From NCBI GenBank assembly GCA_963788935.1, contig CAWBIM010000002.1, positions 248,001 to 312,000 of the forward strand: DNA of 64,000 nucleotides, in the 5' to 3' direction. This document shows positions 1-8,089 of the stretch, in pieces. The position numbers and the translations under genes are program-made. Every line of letters starts with the position of its first letter. The first letter of the stretch is position 1. Below the pieces are notes generated by a model. That model had not been told where the DNA came from. It was given only the letters and a program-made list of their open reading frames with translations, and made no database searches. Source of the stretch: JAOPZW01 sp963788935 (GTDB lineage Bacteria; Actinomycetota; Thermoleophilia; Solirubrobacterales; Solirubrobacteraceae).

Positions 1-199
1 CGTCGCCGGTGTCGCCGTTGGCGACCTTGCCGGGCGTCCGGCAGAAGCGGTCCCAGATCGACTCCCCGCGCCCGTCGGCGTGGGTTGCGCCCTCGACCTG
101 GAAGGCCGCGGTCGCCGCGCCGAAGCGCACGTTGCTCGCGAGCGGCTCGACCGGCCCGTCGCCGTCGAACTTCGGGGCCGTGAAATCGATCGTCGTCAT
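1..199 (-). CDS. GH1 family beta-glucosidase, N-terminal part (cut by window edge)
   Basis: Only the first 66 codons lie in the window; the gene continues past the left edge. Residues about 25-60 carry the glycoside hydrolase family 1 N-terminal signature: FGAATAAFQVEGA, then GRGESIWDRFC and a GDTGD element. GH1 enzymes hydrolyse beta-glucosides such as cellobiose by a retaining mechanism; the catalytic glutamates are outside the window. The ATG at 199 overlaps the TGA of the upstream permease (ATGA), so it is the last visible cistron of the sugar ABC operon. This supports uptake of a beta-glucoside followed by intracellular cleavage. Family call is strong; the exact substrate is inferred. 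Confidence 0.85.
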   Translation of the reverse strand, partial: MTTIDFTAPKFDGDGPVEPLASNVRFGAATAAFQVEGATHADGRGESIWDRFCRTPGKVANGDTGD

Positions 200-1065
200 C
201 CCTTGACCGCTCCCGCCTGGAGGCCGCGGACCAGCCACCGCTGGGTGGCGAAGAAGGCGATCACGACCGGCAGCGTCGACACGACGCCCGCGGCCATGAG
301 CTGCCCGTAGTCCTGGCTGTAGTTGCCGATGAAGTTGCGCATCCCGATCGGGAGCGTCTCCGCGTTGTGCTCCGTGAGCGCCGCGACGAACAGCAGCTCG
401 TCCCACGCGAACAGGAACGCGTAGACGAACGTCGCGACGAGCCCGGGCAGCGCGTTCGGGAGCACGATGCGCCAGAACGCGCCGAACGGCGTGCACCCGT
501 CGACCAGCGCCGCGTCCTCGAGCTCGCGGGGGATCGCCAGGAAGAACGAGCGCAGGAAGTAGATCGCCACCGGCGTGAAGAACGCGGTGTAGACGAGCAC
601 GATCCCGAGGCGCGTGTCGAAGAGCGCGACCGGCGTGTGGCGCCCGAGCCACACGAACCCGAGGAACACCGGCAGCAGGAACATCGAGCCCGGGATGAGC
701 TGCGTGCCGATGAGGGCGAGGCCGAACGGCTTCGCGCCGCGGAAGCGGAACCGCGCGAGCGCGTACCCGGCCGTGCTCGCGAACGCGGTCGCCAGCGCCG
801 CGGCCGAGGTGCAGATGATCGCGCTGTTGACGAGGTAGCGCGAGAACTCGACCGTCGACCACATGTCGCGGAAGGCGGTGAAGGTCGGGTGCAGCACGTC
901 GTAGGTCCCGCGCGCGAGGTTGCCGTCGGTCTGCAGCGACGACAGCACGAGCCAGAGCACCGGCGCGAGCATCACGAGGAGCACGAGCCACGTGAGGGCG
1001 TCGAGCGCGCGGTCGACGAGGCGGCGGCGCGTGCGCCGCGACACGGTGAGCGACAGCGCCGTCAT
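196..1065 (-). CDS. Carbohydrate ABC transporter permease, MalG type
   Basis: 289-residue inner-membrane protein with six predicted hydrophobic segments, the usual MalG/CUT1 size. The cytoplasmic EAA loop is visible as ELEDAALVDGC followed by FWRIVLPNALPGL, the contact site for the ATPase subunit. Start and stop both overlap neighbours by ATGA (permease before, glucosidase after), so translation is probably coupled. It would pair with the MalF-like permease just upstream and the lipoprotein encoded before that. No ATP-binding subunit is in this operon; a shared MsiK-type ATPase encoded elsewhere is the common actinobacterial arrangement (inference). Confidence 0.93.
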   Translation of the reverse strand: MTALSLTVSRRTRRRLVDRALDALTWLVLLVMLAPVLWLVLSSLQTDGNLARGTYDVLHPTFTAFRDMWSTVEFSRYLVNSAIICTSAAALATAFASTAGYALARFRFRGAKPFGLALIGTQLIPGSMFLLPVFLGFVWLGRHTPVALFDTRLGIVLVYTAFFTPVAIYFLRSFFLAIPRELEDAALVDGCTPFGAFWRIVLPNALPGLVATFVYAFLFAWDELLFVAALTEHNAETLPIGMRNFIGNYSQDYGQLMAAGVVSTLPVVIAFFATQRWLVRGLQAGAVKG

Positions 1066-2078
1066 GCGGCCACCTCCAGGTCCCGGCGGAAGGCGCGGTA
1101 CCAGACCGCGACCCACACGAGCATCCCGAGCATCAGCAGCGTCGACGCCGCCGCGCCGAAGCCGAACAGGTTGTTGGAGAACGACTGCCGGACGATCAGC
1201 GTCATCATCAGGTCCGCGTCCTCGCCCGGGTTGCTGCCGAGCATCACGTACGGGATCGCGAACTGGTAGGCGGAGTAGATGACCCCGAAGAGCAGCTGGA
1301 TGCCGATCAGCGGGCGCATCAGCGGCAGCGTGATGTAGCGGAAGCGCCGCAGCGCGCCGGCGCCGTCGATCGCCGCCGCGTCGTAGAGCTCCTTCGGCAG
1401 CGCCTGCAGGCCGGCGAGGAAGATGAGCATCGCGAACGGCAGGCCGCGCCAGACGCTCGGGATGATGATCGCCCACATCGTGTGCGGCCCGAGCAGCCAC
1501 ACCGGGCGGTCCGAGAGCAGGTGCGTGTAGTCGACGAGGACCTTGTCGACGATGCCCACGTCGCTCTGCCACATGAAGCCCCAGAGCACGGCGACGACGT
1601 AGCTCGGGATGATCCACGGCGTCAGCATCAGCGCCCGCACGACCTTCTGGCCGCGCATCGGGCGCTTGACGAGCAGCGCGACCGCGAGGCCCCCGCTCAG
1701 GGTCAGCCCGACGGTCCAGAACGTGTAGACGACGGTGTTCTGGACGGCGCCGAAGAACCCCGAGTGCAGCGGGTTGCCGGCGTCGAACAGGATCGAGCGG
1801 TAGTTCTGCAGGCCGTTCCACGGCGCGCCGTACAGCTGCGAGAACGTGAACGTGTTGAGGTTCTTGAACGACAGGATCAGGCCGCCGATGGCCGGCAGCA
1901 GGTGCACGAGCACCATGAAGACGACGGCCGGCGCGACGAGCGCGTAGGCGAAGCGGCTCCGCCGCCACGTGCGCCGCGGCGTGCGGCGTCCGCGCCGCGT
2001 CACGCTCGTGCGCGGCGGGTCGGGGCGGTCGGTGACGGTCACCTCGACATCGACATCGGTGAGGGTGGGGGTGCTCAT
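1062..2078 (-). CDS. Carbohydrate ABC transporter permease, MalF type
   Basis: 338-residue membrane protein. About 40 hydrophilic, Arg-rich residues precede the first membrane helix (FAYALVAPAVVFMVLV), then a periplasmic loop and the BPD-transporter core. The EAA motif reads ELYDAAAIDGAGALRRFRYITLP in outline, with the conserved G. Together with the MalG-like protein it would form the heterodimeric sugar channel. It is separated from the binding-protein gene by about 95 bp containing a strong stem-loop, and its TGA overlaps the next ATG. Confidence 0.93.
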   Translation of the reverse strand: MSTPTLTDVDVEVTVTDRPDPPRTSVTRRGRRTPRRTWRRSRFAYALVAPAVVFMVLVHLLPAIGGLILSFKNLNTFTFSQLYGAPWNGLQNYRSILFDAGNPLHSGFFGAVQNTVVYTFWTVGLTLSGGLAVALLVKRPMRGQKVVRALMLTPWIIPSYVVAVLWGFMWQSDVGIVDKVLVDYTHLLSDRPVWLLGPHTMWAIIIPSVWRGLPFAMLIFLAGLQALPKELYDAAAIDGAGALRRFRYITLPLMRPLIGIQLLFGVIYSAYQFAIPYVMLGSNPGEDADLMMTLIVRQSFSNNLFGFGAAASTLLMLGMLVWVAVWYRAFRRDLEVAA

Positions 2079-2107
2079 GCTCTCCTGGTTCGCACTGTCG
2101 GGCAGGC

Positions 2108-2134
2108 GGGGCGCGGACGCAGCGTCCGCGCCCC
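2108..2134 (-). promoter_or_regulatory. Intercistronic stem-loop between binding protein and permease genes
   Basis: A perfect 13-base inverted repeat (GGGGCGCGGACGC and its complement) separated by one base lies between the lipoprotein gene and the first permease gene. There is no T-run after it. In maltose-type operons such hairpins protect the upstream mRNA or partly terminate transcription, giving more binding protein than permease. That role is inferred from position; the repeat is directly visible. Confidence 0.7.
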
Positions 2135-2174
2135 GACCGCCCGGGCTCCGGGGGGATCGCTTGGGTCGCTGCCG

Positions 2175-3554
2175 CTAGCCCGTGCTCTGGGCCAGCAGCG
2201 AGTCGGCCTCCTGGGCCGCGTCGTGGAGCTGGGCCTGGAGCGAGCTCTCGCTGTAGGGCTTGCCCTGGCCGGCCGCCGAGTCGAGGATCGCCCCGAGGCG
2301 GTTCTTGTACGCGTTCTCGATCTGCGCCCACTGCGGGATCGGCGCGTAGGTCCGGCCCTGCTGGATCGCCGAGAAGAACGCCTTGTGGTCGGGGTCGGTC
2401 TGACCGACCTGCTTCTGCGGCCCCAGGCGCGCCGGGAACATCCCCATCAGGTTCGCGTACTCCTTCTGGACCGCGTCCCCGGACAGGTACTTCATGAGCG
2501 CCCAGGCCTCGTTCGGGTGCTTCGTCGACTTGAACATCATGAGGTTCGAGCCGCCGACGAACGTGAAGCCCTTGCCCGACGGGCCCGCCGGCATCGGCGC
2601 GACGCCGACGTTGTCACGCGCGGCCTTGACCCAGTTCGTGTCGTCCGTGCGCCCGACCGAGCCGAGCACCCACGGGCCGCCGATCCAGACGGCGAGGCGG
2701 CCGCCCTTGAACTGGTTCTCGACCTGCGTGCCGTCGCGCTCGAGCATGCTCTTGTCGTAGAGGCCCTTCTGGATCAGGCCGGCCATGAAGTTCACGCCCT
2801 GCTCGGCCTGCGGGCTGTCGATCGTCGACTTCTTGTCGTCCGAGGACAGCTCGGCGCCGCCCGCGTCCCACACGAACGGCATCACGTGGTGGACGAGGTC
2901 GAACGCCTTCTTGCCGGGCGAGCCGAACGGCGCGATCGGCTTGCCGTCGATCGTCGGGACCTTGTCCTTGATCGTCTGGAGCGTCTGCTGGAGCGCGTCC
3001 CAGTCCTTGAACGCCGTGGCCGGGTCGACGCCCGCCTTCTCGAGGACGTCCTTGCGGTAGTAGATCGCGCGGGCCTCGGTGAACCACGGGATCGCGTAGG
3101 TCCCGTTCTGGCCGGCGAGCTGCGTCGTCTGCCAGATGCCCGGCGCGTACGCGGCCTTGCCGCCGATGTCCTTGATGCGCGGCGTGACGTCCGAGAAGCC
3201 GCCGAGCGCGGCGAAGAACGGCACCTGCGTGGTGCCGGCCTGGGTCACGTCCGGCCCGCCGCCCGAGACCGCGGCGTTGCGGATGCGGTCGAACTGCACG
3301 TCCCAGCCGACGAGCTCGACCTTGACGTTCACGCCGGTCTGGCGCTCGAATCGCTGGACGATCCGCTGGGTGTCCTGCACCGGCTGCGGGCCGTTGTTCA
3401 TGACCCACAGGCGGATGGTCGCGCCCTTCTGCAGGGCGGCGGGCTGGGCGCTCTGCGTCGAGCCCGACGGCTTGTCGTCGCTGCCGCCACAGGCGGCGAC
3501 GAACATGGCGAGTGCGGCCGCGGCGAGCCACGCCAGGGCCAGCTTGCTACGCAC
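2175..3554 (-). CDS. Extracellular sugar-binding lipoprotein of ABC transporter
   Basis: 459 residues from GTG 3554, preceded by a GGGGAGA ribosome site. The N-terminus is a lipoprotein signal: RSK, hydrophobic stretch, then lipobox FVAAC followed by GGSDDKPSGS. The mature part is a family 1 solute-binding protein: IRLWVMNN, VQRFERQTGVNVKVELVGW, and a Trp-rich hinge region (AVWIGGPWVLGS). It would capture sugar outside the membrane and deliver it to the two permeases downstream. The longer upstream frame to 3671 lacks a signal peptide at its start, so GTG 3554 is preferred. A LacI operator sits about 20 bp upstream. Confidence 0.93.
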   Translation of the reverse strand: MRSKLALAWLAAAALAMFVAACGGSDDKPSGSTQSAQPAALQKGATIRLWVMNNGPQPVQDTQRIVQRFERQTGVNVKVELVGWDVQFDRIRNAAVSGGGPDVTQAGTTQVPFFAALGGFSDVTPRIKDIGGKAAYAPGIWQTTQLAGQNGTYAIPWFTEARAIYYRKDVLEKAGVDPATAFKDWDALQQTLQTIKDKVPTIDGKPIAPFGSPGKKAFDLVHHVMPFVWDAGGAELSSDDKKSTIDSPQAEQGVNFMAGLIQKGLYDKSMLERDGTQVENQFKGGRLAVWIGGPWVLGSVGRTDDTNWVKAARDNVGVAPMPAGPSGKGFTFVGGSNLMMFKSTKHPNEAWALMKYLSGDAVQKEYANLMGMFPARLGPQKQVGQTDPDHKAFFSAIQQGRTYAPIPQWAQIENAYKNRLGAILDSAAGQGKPYSESSLQAQLHDAAQEADSLLAQSTG

Positions 3555-3575
3555 GATTGTCTCCCCTCTCCGACT

Positions 3576-3591
3576 CCAAAAACGATTTTGG
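3576..3591. promoter_or_regulatory. LacI-family operator in front of the sugar operon
   Basis: CCAAAAACGATTTTGG is a 16-bp near-palindrome with the central CG typical of LacI-family sites. It lies 22 bp upstream of the binding-protein start. A near-identical site precedes the lacI-type gene itself, which supports repression of both units by that regulator. Confidence 0.8.
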
Positions 3592-3636
3592 TCGTGTGCC
3601 GTTCTCAGCGTGATCGTCGTACGAGGCGACCACCTC

Positions 3637-4683
3637 CTACCGTCCGCCGCGCGGCGGCGCCGTGGACCCACGGACGACGAGCTCGACCGGGAGCGTCATC
3701 GCCTCCGGCACGGCGGGATCCGCCGCGATGAGCCGCGTCAGCGCACGGCCGGCCTCCACCCCGAGCCGCGCCTTGTCCTGGCGCAGCGTCGTGAGGGGAG
3801 GCTGGACGTGGCCGGCCAGCTGGATGTCGTCGAAGCCGACGATCGAGACGTCCTCCGGCACCGACAGACCGGCCTCGGCGACGGCCCGGATCGCGCCCAG
3901 GGCCATCATGTCCGACCCGCAGACGACCGCGGTCGGCGGCTCGTCGAGGGCGAGCAGGCGCGCCATCGCGCTCTGGCCCGACTCGACGTAGAAGTCGCCG
4001 TAGGCGACGTACTCGTCACGGAAGGCGAGCCCGCGCGCGCGCAGCGCGTCGCGGTAGCCCCGGAGGCGGTCGGCGCCCGGGCGGGTCTCGACGAGGCCGG
4101 TGATCGTCGCGATGCGGCGGTGGCCGAGATCGTGCAGATGGCCGACGGCGACGGCCGCGCCGGCCGGGTTGTCCGACATCACGAACTCGGTCGCGGGCCC
4201 CGTGACCGCGCAGTCCACGCCGACGCACGGCAGCCCGCTGCGGGTGAGGCGGCGGATCTCGAGGTCCTCGGCGTCGACGCCCATGAGGACGACGCCCTCG
4301 ACGCTGTGGTGGCGCGCGCGCTTGAGGTAGCTGTGGTCGCCGTAGCCGTTGCCCGGGTGCTCGGACGCGAAGAGCAGCAGGTCGTAGCCGCGGGCGCCGA
4401 TCTCGTGCTTGAGGCCGACGAGGACCTCGTGGAAGAACGGGTGCTGCAGGTCGGGGTTGCCCTCGCCGGTCTCGAGGAACACGCCGATGACGTGCGAGCG
4501 CTGGGTGACCAGGCTGCGGGCCGCGGCGGCGGGCGTGTAGTCGAGCTCGCGAGCGAGGCGCATGATCCGCTCGCGCGTGTCCGGGTTGACGTCGGTGTAG
4601 CCGTTCAGGGCGCGGGAGACGGTGCCGATCGAGACCCCGCTCAGATGGGCCAGCTCCTTGATCGTCACCCTGTTGTCGCGCAT
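3637..4683 (-). CDS. LacI family transcriptional regulator of the sugar operon
   Basis: 348 residues from ATG 4683. Residues 5-52 form the LacI helix-turn-helix with hinge helix: TIKELAHLSGVSIGTVSRALNG, then PAAAARSLVTQRS. The rest is a periplasmic-binding-protein-like effector domain with conserved ADRLRGYRDALR, VCGSDMMALGAIRA and SIVGFDDIQLAGHVQPPLTT elements. The gene is upstream of and collinear with the sugar operon, with an operator 12 bp before its own start, so autoregulation plus operon repression is expected. Inducer is unknown; a beta-glucoside is suggested by the GH1 gene. Confidence 0.93.
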   Translation of the reverse strand: MRDNRVTIKELAHLSGVSIGTVSRALNGYTDVNPDTRERIMRLARELDYTPAAAARSLVTQRSHVIGVFLETGEGNPDLQHPFFHEVLVGLKHEIGARGYDLLLFASEHPGNGYGDHSYLKRARHHSVEGVVLMGVDAEDLEIRRLTRSGLPCVGVDCAVTGPATEFVMSDNPAGAAVAVGHLHDLGHRRIATITGLVETRPGADRLRGYRDALRARGLAFRDEYVAYGDFYVESGQSAMARLLALDEPPTAVVCGSDMMALGAIRAVAEAGLSVPEDVSIVGFDDIQLAGHVQPPLTTLRQDKARLGVEAGRALTRLIAADPAVPEAMTLPVELVVRGSTAPPRGGR

Positions 4684-4694
4684 CGCGTCGTCTA

Positions 4695-4710
4695 CCGAAA
4701 ACGTTTTTGG
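4695..4710. promoter_or_regulatory. LacI-family operator in front of the regulator gene
   Basis: CCGAAAACGTTTTTGG differs from a perfect palindrome at one position pair and matches the site at 3576 in layout. It ends 12 bp before the regulator start, suitable for autorepression. Confidence 0.78.
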
Positions 4711-4822
4711 TCTTGCCGGCGCGGATTTTGCCCAGAGCGCCCCCCGAATGTCAAGCCCCCGATTGCGCGGGCGGTCCCTGGGCGGACCCGGCCGGGCCGG
4801 ACCACTAGGGTCGTCCCGGACC

Positions 4823-5524
4823 GTGCTCCTGCTCTTCGACATCGACGGCACGCTGCTGCTCCGCGCCCACGTCGAGCACCGCCTCGCGCTGGGCGAGGCC
4901 GTCCGCGAGGTCTGGGGCGCCGAGGACCCCGGCGCGCCCGCCATCGTCGCCGCCGGGCGCACCGACATCGAGATCGCCCGCGAGATCTGCCTGCTCGGCG
5001 GCGTGAGCGCCGCGCACTTCGACGACGGGCGCGACCGGTTCCGCGAAGCCTGCGCCCGCGCCTACGACCGCCTCGCCCCGCCCGACCTGCGCGACCGCCA
5101 CGCGCCGCAGGTCGCCGCGGTGCTCGCCGACCTCGCGGACCGCCCCGGCGTGCGGCTCTCCCTCGTGACCGGCAACCTCGAGGCCGTCGCGCGGATGAAG
5201 CTCGACCGCGCGGGCCTCGCCCCGTACTTCCCGGCCGGCCAGGGCGGCTTCGGCTCGGACGCCGAGGACCGATCCGAGCTGCCCGCGATCGCCCGGCGCC
5301 GCGCGGGCGACGGCGAGCGCCCCTACCCGCGGGCGCGGACCGTCGTCGTCGGCGACACCCCGAACGACATCGCGTGCGCCCGCGCCGACGGCGTGCGCTG
5401 CGTCGCGGTCACCACCGGCCCCTACGGCGCGGACGAGCTGCGCCGCGCCGACGCGGTGATCGCCGGGCTCGACGAGCTCGCGCCGATGATCGTCAGCCGC
5501 ACGTCCACCTCGCGCACGACGTAG
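4823..5524 (+). CDS. HAD superfamily hydrolase (phosphoglycolate phosphatase-like)
   Basis: 233 residues from GTG 4823, chosen because HAD motif I begins almost immediately (LLFDIDGTLL; Asp nucleophile and Asp acid/base). Motif II is LSLVTGNLEAV and motif IV is VVVGDTPNDIACARADG, ending with the ADAVIAGLDEL tail common in Gph-like proteins. It probably dephosphorylates a small phosphometabolite in the cytoplasm. It is transcribed divergently from the lacI-type gene and convergently to the ligase cluster, so it appears to be a single-gene unit. Substrate cannot be told from sequence. Confidence 0.9.
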   Translation: MLLLFDIDGTLLLRAHVEHRLALGEAVREVWGAEDPGAPAIVAAGRTDIEIAREICLLGGVSAAHFDDGRDRFREACARAYDRLAPPDLRDRHAPQVAAVLADLADRPGVRLSLVTGNLEAVARMKLDRAGLAPYFPAGQGGFGSDAEDRSELPAIARRRAGDGERPYPRARTVVVGDTPNDIACARADGVRCVAVTTGPYGADELRRADAVIAGLDELAPMIVSRTSTSRTT

Positions 5525-5533
5525 CGCCGGGGC

Positions 5534-6685
5534 CTAGACCCTCGGCGCGAACGCGGCCGCGAGCTCCTCGGTGACGCCCACGAGGTCGCCGCCGCGGCGG
5601 TCGGCGGCGTCGATCTGCTGCTGGAAGGCCGGGGCGAGCGCGAGGCCGATGACGCGCTCGAGGTCGTCGCGACAGCCGAGGGCGTCGGCGTGCGGGCGCA
5701 CCGCGTCGAGCAGCCGGCGCAGCTGCGCGCGGGCCGGGCGGCGCAGCTCGGCCACGGGGTCGAGCAGGTCGGCCTCGATGCCGTCGCGCGCCGCGATGAA
5801 GCGATTCTCCTCGAGCACCTCCGAGGCCTCCACGAGGGTCTCCGACACGAAGCCGTCCTCGATCTCGAGGCGGGCGAGCGACTGGACGAGCGCGACCAGG
5901 CCCGCGGTCGCGTCGAGATCGGTCTGCGCGTCCATCACCCGCACCTCGACCGTGCCGAACGCGGGCTGCGGCCGGACGTCCCACCACAGGAACGTCGGCT
6001 CGGGGAACGCGCCCGAGCGCAGGAGGGTGCCGACCGTCTGCACCCAGTCCTCGTAGGAGTCGAAGCGCCGCGGGATGCCGGTCCGCGGGAAGGCGCCGAA
6101 GACCGACGTCCGCGTCGACGCGAGGCCCGTGCCGCGGCCCTGCCAGTACGGCGAGTTGGCCGACAGCGCGAGGAGCAGCGGCAGGTGCGCGCGCAGCCGG
6201 TTGAGCAGCCGGATCGCGCGGTCGGGGTCGGGCACGCCGACGTGGACGTGCAGGGCGAACGTCGGCTCGCGGCGGGAGAGGTCGGCCATCGTGCGCTGGA
6301 TGACCTGGTAGCGGCTCGCGGGCGAGACGCGCGTCTCGGTCCACATCGCCGTCGGGTGCGTGCCCGCCGCGCCGACCGCGAGGCCCAGGCGGGCGAGCTC
6401 CTCGCGCAGCCAGACGCGCAGCGAGCGCAGCTGCGCGATGGCATCGCCGACGCGGGCGTGCGGGTCGGTGGCGAGCTCGATCGCGGCCTGGTGCGTCTCG
6501 GCGCTCACGTGCGCGGCGAGGCCCTCGGGCAGCTGCGGGAGCACCTCGTCGCTGCGCTGCGCGAGCGTCCAGTCGTTCGGGTCGAGGATCATGACCTCCT
6601 CCTCGATGCCGACCGTGTACGGCGCCGACGACCGCCACGCCGACCAGTCGCGCGTGCGGGTCAGCTGCTCGGCCTGAGCACCCAT
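5534..6685 (-). CDS. YbdK-type carboxylate-amine ligase (GCS2 family)
   Basis: 383 residues. It starts near TVGIEEEVMILDP, the GCS2 hallmark with metal-binding glutamates, followed by HVSAETHQAAIELAT, ALHVHVGVPDP (His pair) and TVEVRVMDAQTD. Members ligate a carboxylate (often glutamate) to an amine using ATP; YbdK itself has weak gamma-glutamylcysteine ligase activity. The ATG at 6685 overlaps the end of the upstream ATP-grasp gene by 25 bp, implying one transcript. Together with the ATP-grasp and GATase-like genes it suggests synthesis and trimming of a small gamma-linked peptide. Exact product unknown. Confidence 0.9.
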   Translation of the reverse strand: MGAQAEQLTRTRDWSAWRSSAPYTVGIEEEVMILDPNDWTLAQRSDEVLPQLPEGLAAHVSAETHQAAIELATDPHARVGDAIAQLRSLRVWLREELARLGLAVGAAGTHPTAMWTETRVSPASRYQVIQRTMADLSRREPTFALHVHVGVPDPDRAIRLLNRLRAHLPLLLALSANSPYWQGRGTGLASTRTSVFGAFPRTGIPRRFDSYEDWVQTVGTLLRSGAFPEPTFLWWDVRPQPAFGTVEVRVMDAQTDLDATAGLVALVQSLARLEIEDGFVSETLVEASEVLEENRFIAARDGIEADLLDPVAELRRPARAQLRRLLDAVRPHADALGCRDDLERVIGLALAPAFQQQIDAADRRGGDLVGVTEELAAAFAPRV

Positions 6686-8040
6686 GTGTCCTTTGCTCCA
6701 CCGTTCTGGGACGAGTTGACCACCAGGGCACCAGCATCCCATGCCACGCGCGTCAGGCCACCAGGGAGAGACCCCATCTTCACATTCGTCGCGAAAACGA
6801 ACGGCCGGAGGTCGACGTGGCGCGGCTCGAGGCGCCCGCCGTCGACGACCGTCGGATGGCACGACAGCGCGACGAGCGGCTGCGCGATGAAGCCCGACGG
6901 TCGCCGCGCGAGCTGGTCGCGGACCTCGTCGAGGGTCGCCTCGTCGGCGTGCACGCACACGATGACGCCGACGCCGCCCTGCCCGAATCGGGGCTTGACG
7001 ACGTGACCGCGCAGGTCGTCCAGGACCTGCTCGCGCTCCTCGACCCGGGCGAGGTCGAGCGTCGGGACGGCTGCCAGGGTCGGCTCCTCGTCGAGGTAGA
7101 AGCGGATCATCGCGGGCACGTGGCCGTGGACGAGCTTGTCGTCGGCGACGCCGGTGCCGAACGCGTTGACGACCGCCACCGTCCCCTCGAGCCACGGCTC
7201 GAGCAGCGCCTCGCCGAGCGCCGTCAGCGTGCCGTCCGGCGCGCGCAGGCTGTCCTCGGCCGTCCGGCGGTAGACGACGTCGACGGGCCGCCGCCGGCCG
7301 TCCTCGCCGGGCGCCTCGAGGCGGCCGTCGCGCCGGCGCAGGTCCTCGAGGGTCACGAGCGGCGCGCCGATCCGCCGGGCGACCTCCGCGTGCTCCCACG
7401 CGGCCGCCCCGCCCGTGCTGTCGGTGAGGACCACCACGAACGGGTCGTCGCGCGGCGCGGCGGCGCGCAGCACGTCGTCGAGGAGGCCGAAGGCCGCGTC
7501 GTCGATCCCGAGCGGCTCGGGCGCGCCGTCGGGCAACTCGGCCTGCACCGCCTCGCGGGCGGCCACGGCGTAGGACAGCCCCGACGGCGTGCGGAGGTTG
7601 TCCTCGAGCACGCGCAGCGTCCCGTCCGGGTCGCGCACGATGTCGAGCCCGGCGACGCCGATCGGCGCCGCCGTCTCCGGCAGCCGCCCGCGGAGGTCGG
7701 GCTCGTAGCCCTCGGCGGACTCGATCGTCTCGTCCGTCATGTGCCCGGCGGCGACGATCCGCCGCGGGCCGTAGGCGTCGACGACGAACGCGTTGAGCGC
7801 GCGCACGCGCTGCTCGAGGCCGGCGACGAGCGTGGCCCACTCGTCGGCGGGCAGGATCCGCGGGATCGGGTCGATGACGAAGCGGTGGTCGTCGCCGCTC
7901 TCGAACGTCACGCCCCCGCGGTCGACGCGCGCGTTCACGGCGTCGCGCAGCCGCGCGAGGTCCGCGCCGGCGAGCGCGTCGAGCAGCGCCGCGTAGTGGG
8001 CGCGGGGGACTCCGGCGGTGGCGAAGGCCTCGTCGTACAT
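6661..8040 (-). CDS. Circularly permuted type 2 ATP-grasp protein
   Basis: 459 residues from ATG 8040. The sequence matches the CP_ATPgrasp_2 family (formerly DUF404/DUF407): FVIDPIPRILPADEW near the start, LDIVRDPDGTLRVLEDNLRTPSG in the middle, and nucleotide-loop elements HVVKPRFGQGGVGV and SGFIAQPLVALSCHPT, ending in VNSSQNGGAKDTWVL. These proteins are predicted ATP-dependent carboxylate-amine ligases. Frequent partners are YbdK-like ligases, transglutaminases and peptidases; here the ligase follows directly and a C26-type hydrolase precedes. Family confidence is high, the reaction is unproven. Confidence 0.9.
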   Translation of the reverse strand: MYDEAFATAGVPRAHYAALLDALAGADLARLRDAVNARVDRGGVTFESGDDHRFVIDPIPRILPADEWATLVAGLEQRVRALNAFVVDAYGPRRIVAAGHMTDETIESAEGYEPDLRGRLPETAAPIGVAGLDIVRDPDGTLRVLEDNLRTPSGLSYAVAAREAVQAELPDGAPEPLGIDDAAFGLLDDVLRAAAPRDDPFVVVLTDSTGGAAAWEHAEVARRIGAPLVTLEDLRRRDGRLEAPGEDGRRRPVDVVYRRTAEDSLRAPDGTLTALGEALLEPWLEGTVAVVNAFGTGVADDKLVHGHVPAMIRFYLDEEPTLAAVPTLDLARVEEREQVLDDLRGHVVKPRFGQGGVGVIVCVHADEATLDEVRDQLARRPSGFIAQPLVALSCHPTVVDGGRLEPRHVDLRPFVFATNVKMGSLPGGLTRVAWDAGALVVNSSQNGGAKDTWVLRPSS

Positions 8041-8089
8041 GGGGGTGAGCGGCGGTCGGCCGCTCACCGGCAGCCGGCGCGGGCCTCGA

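Noticed and set aside
1482..3731. 749-codon open frame on the plus strand
   Set aside because: Antisense to the ABC permease and binding-protein genes; composition is shadow-like.
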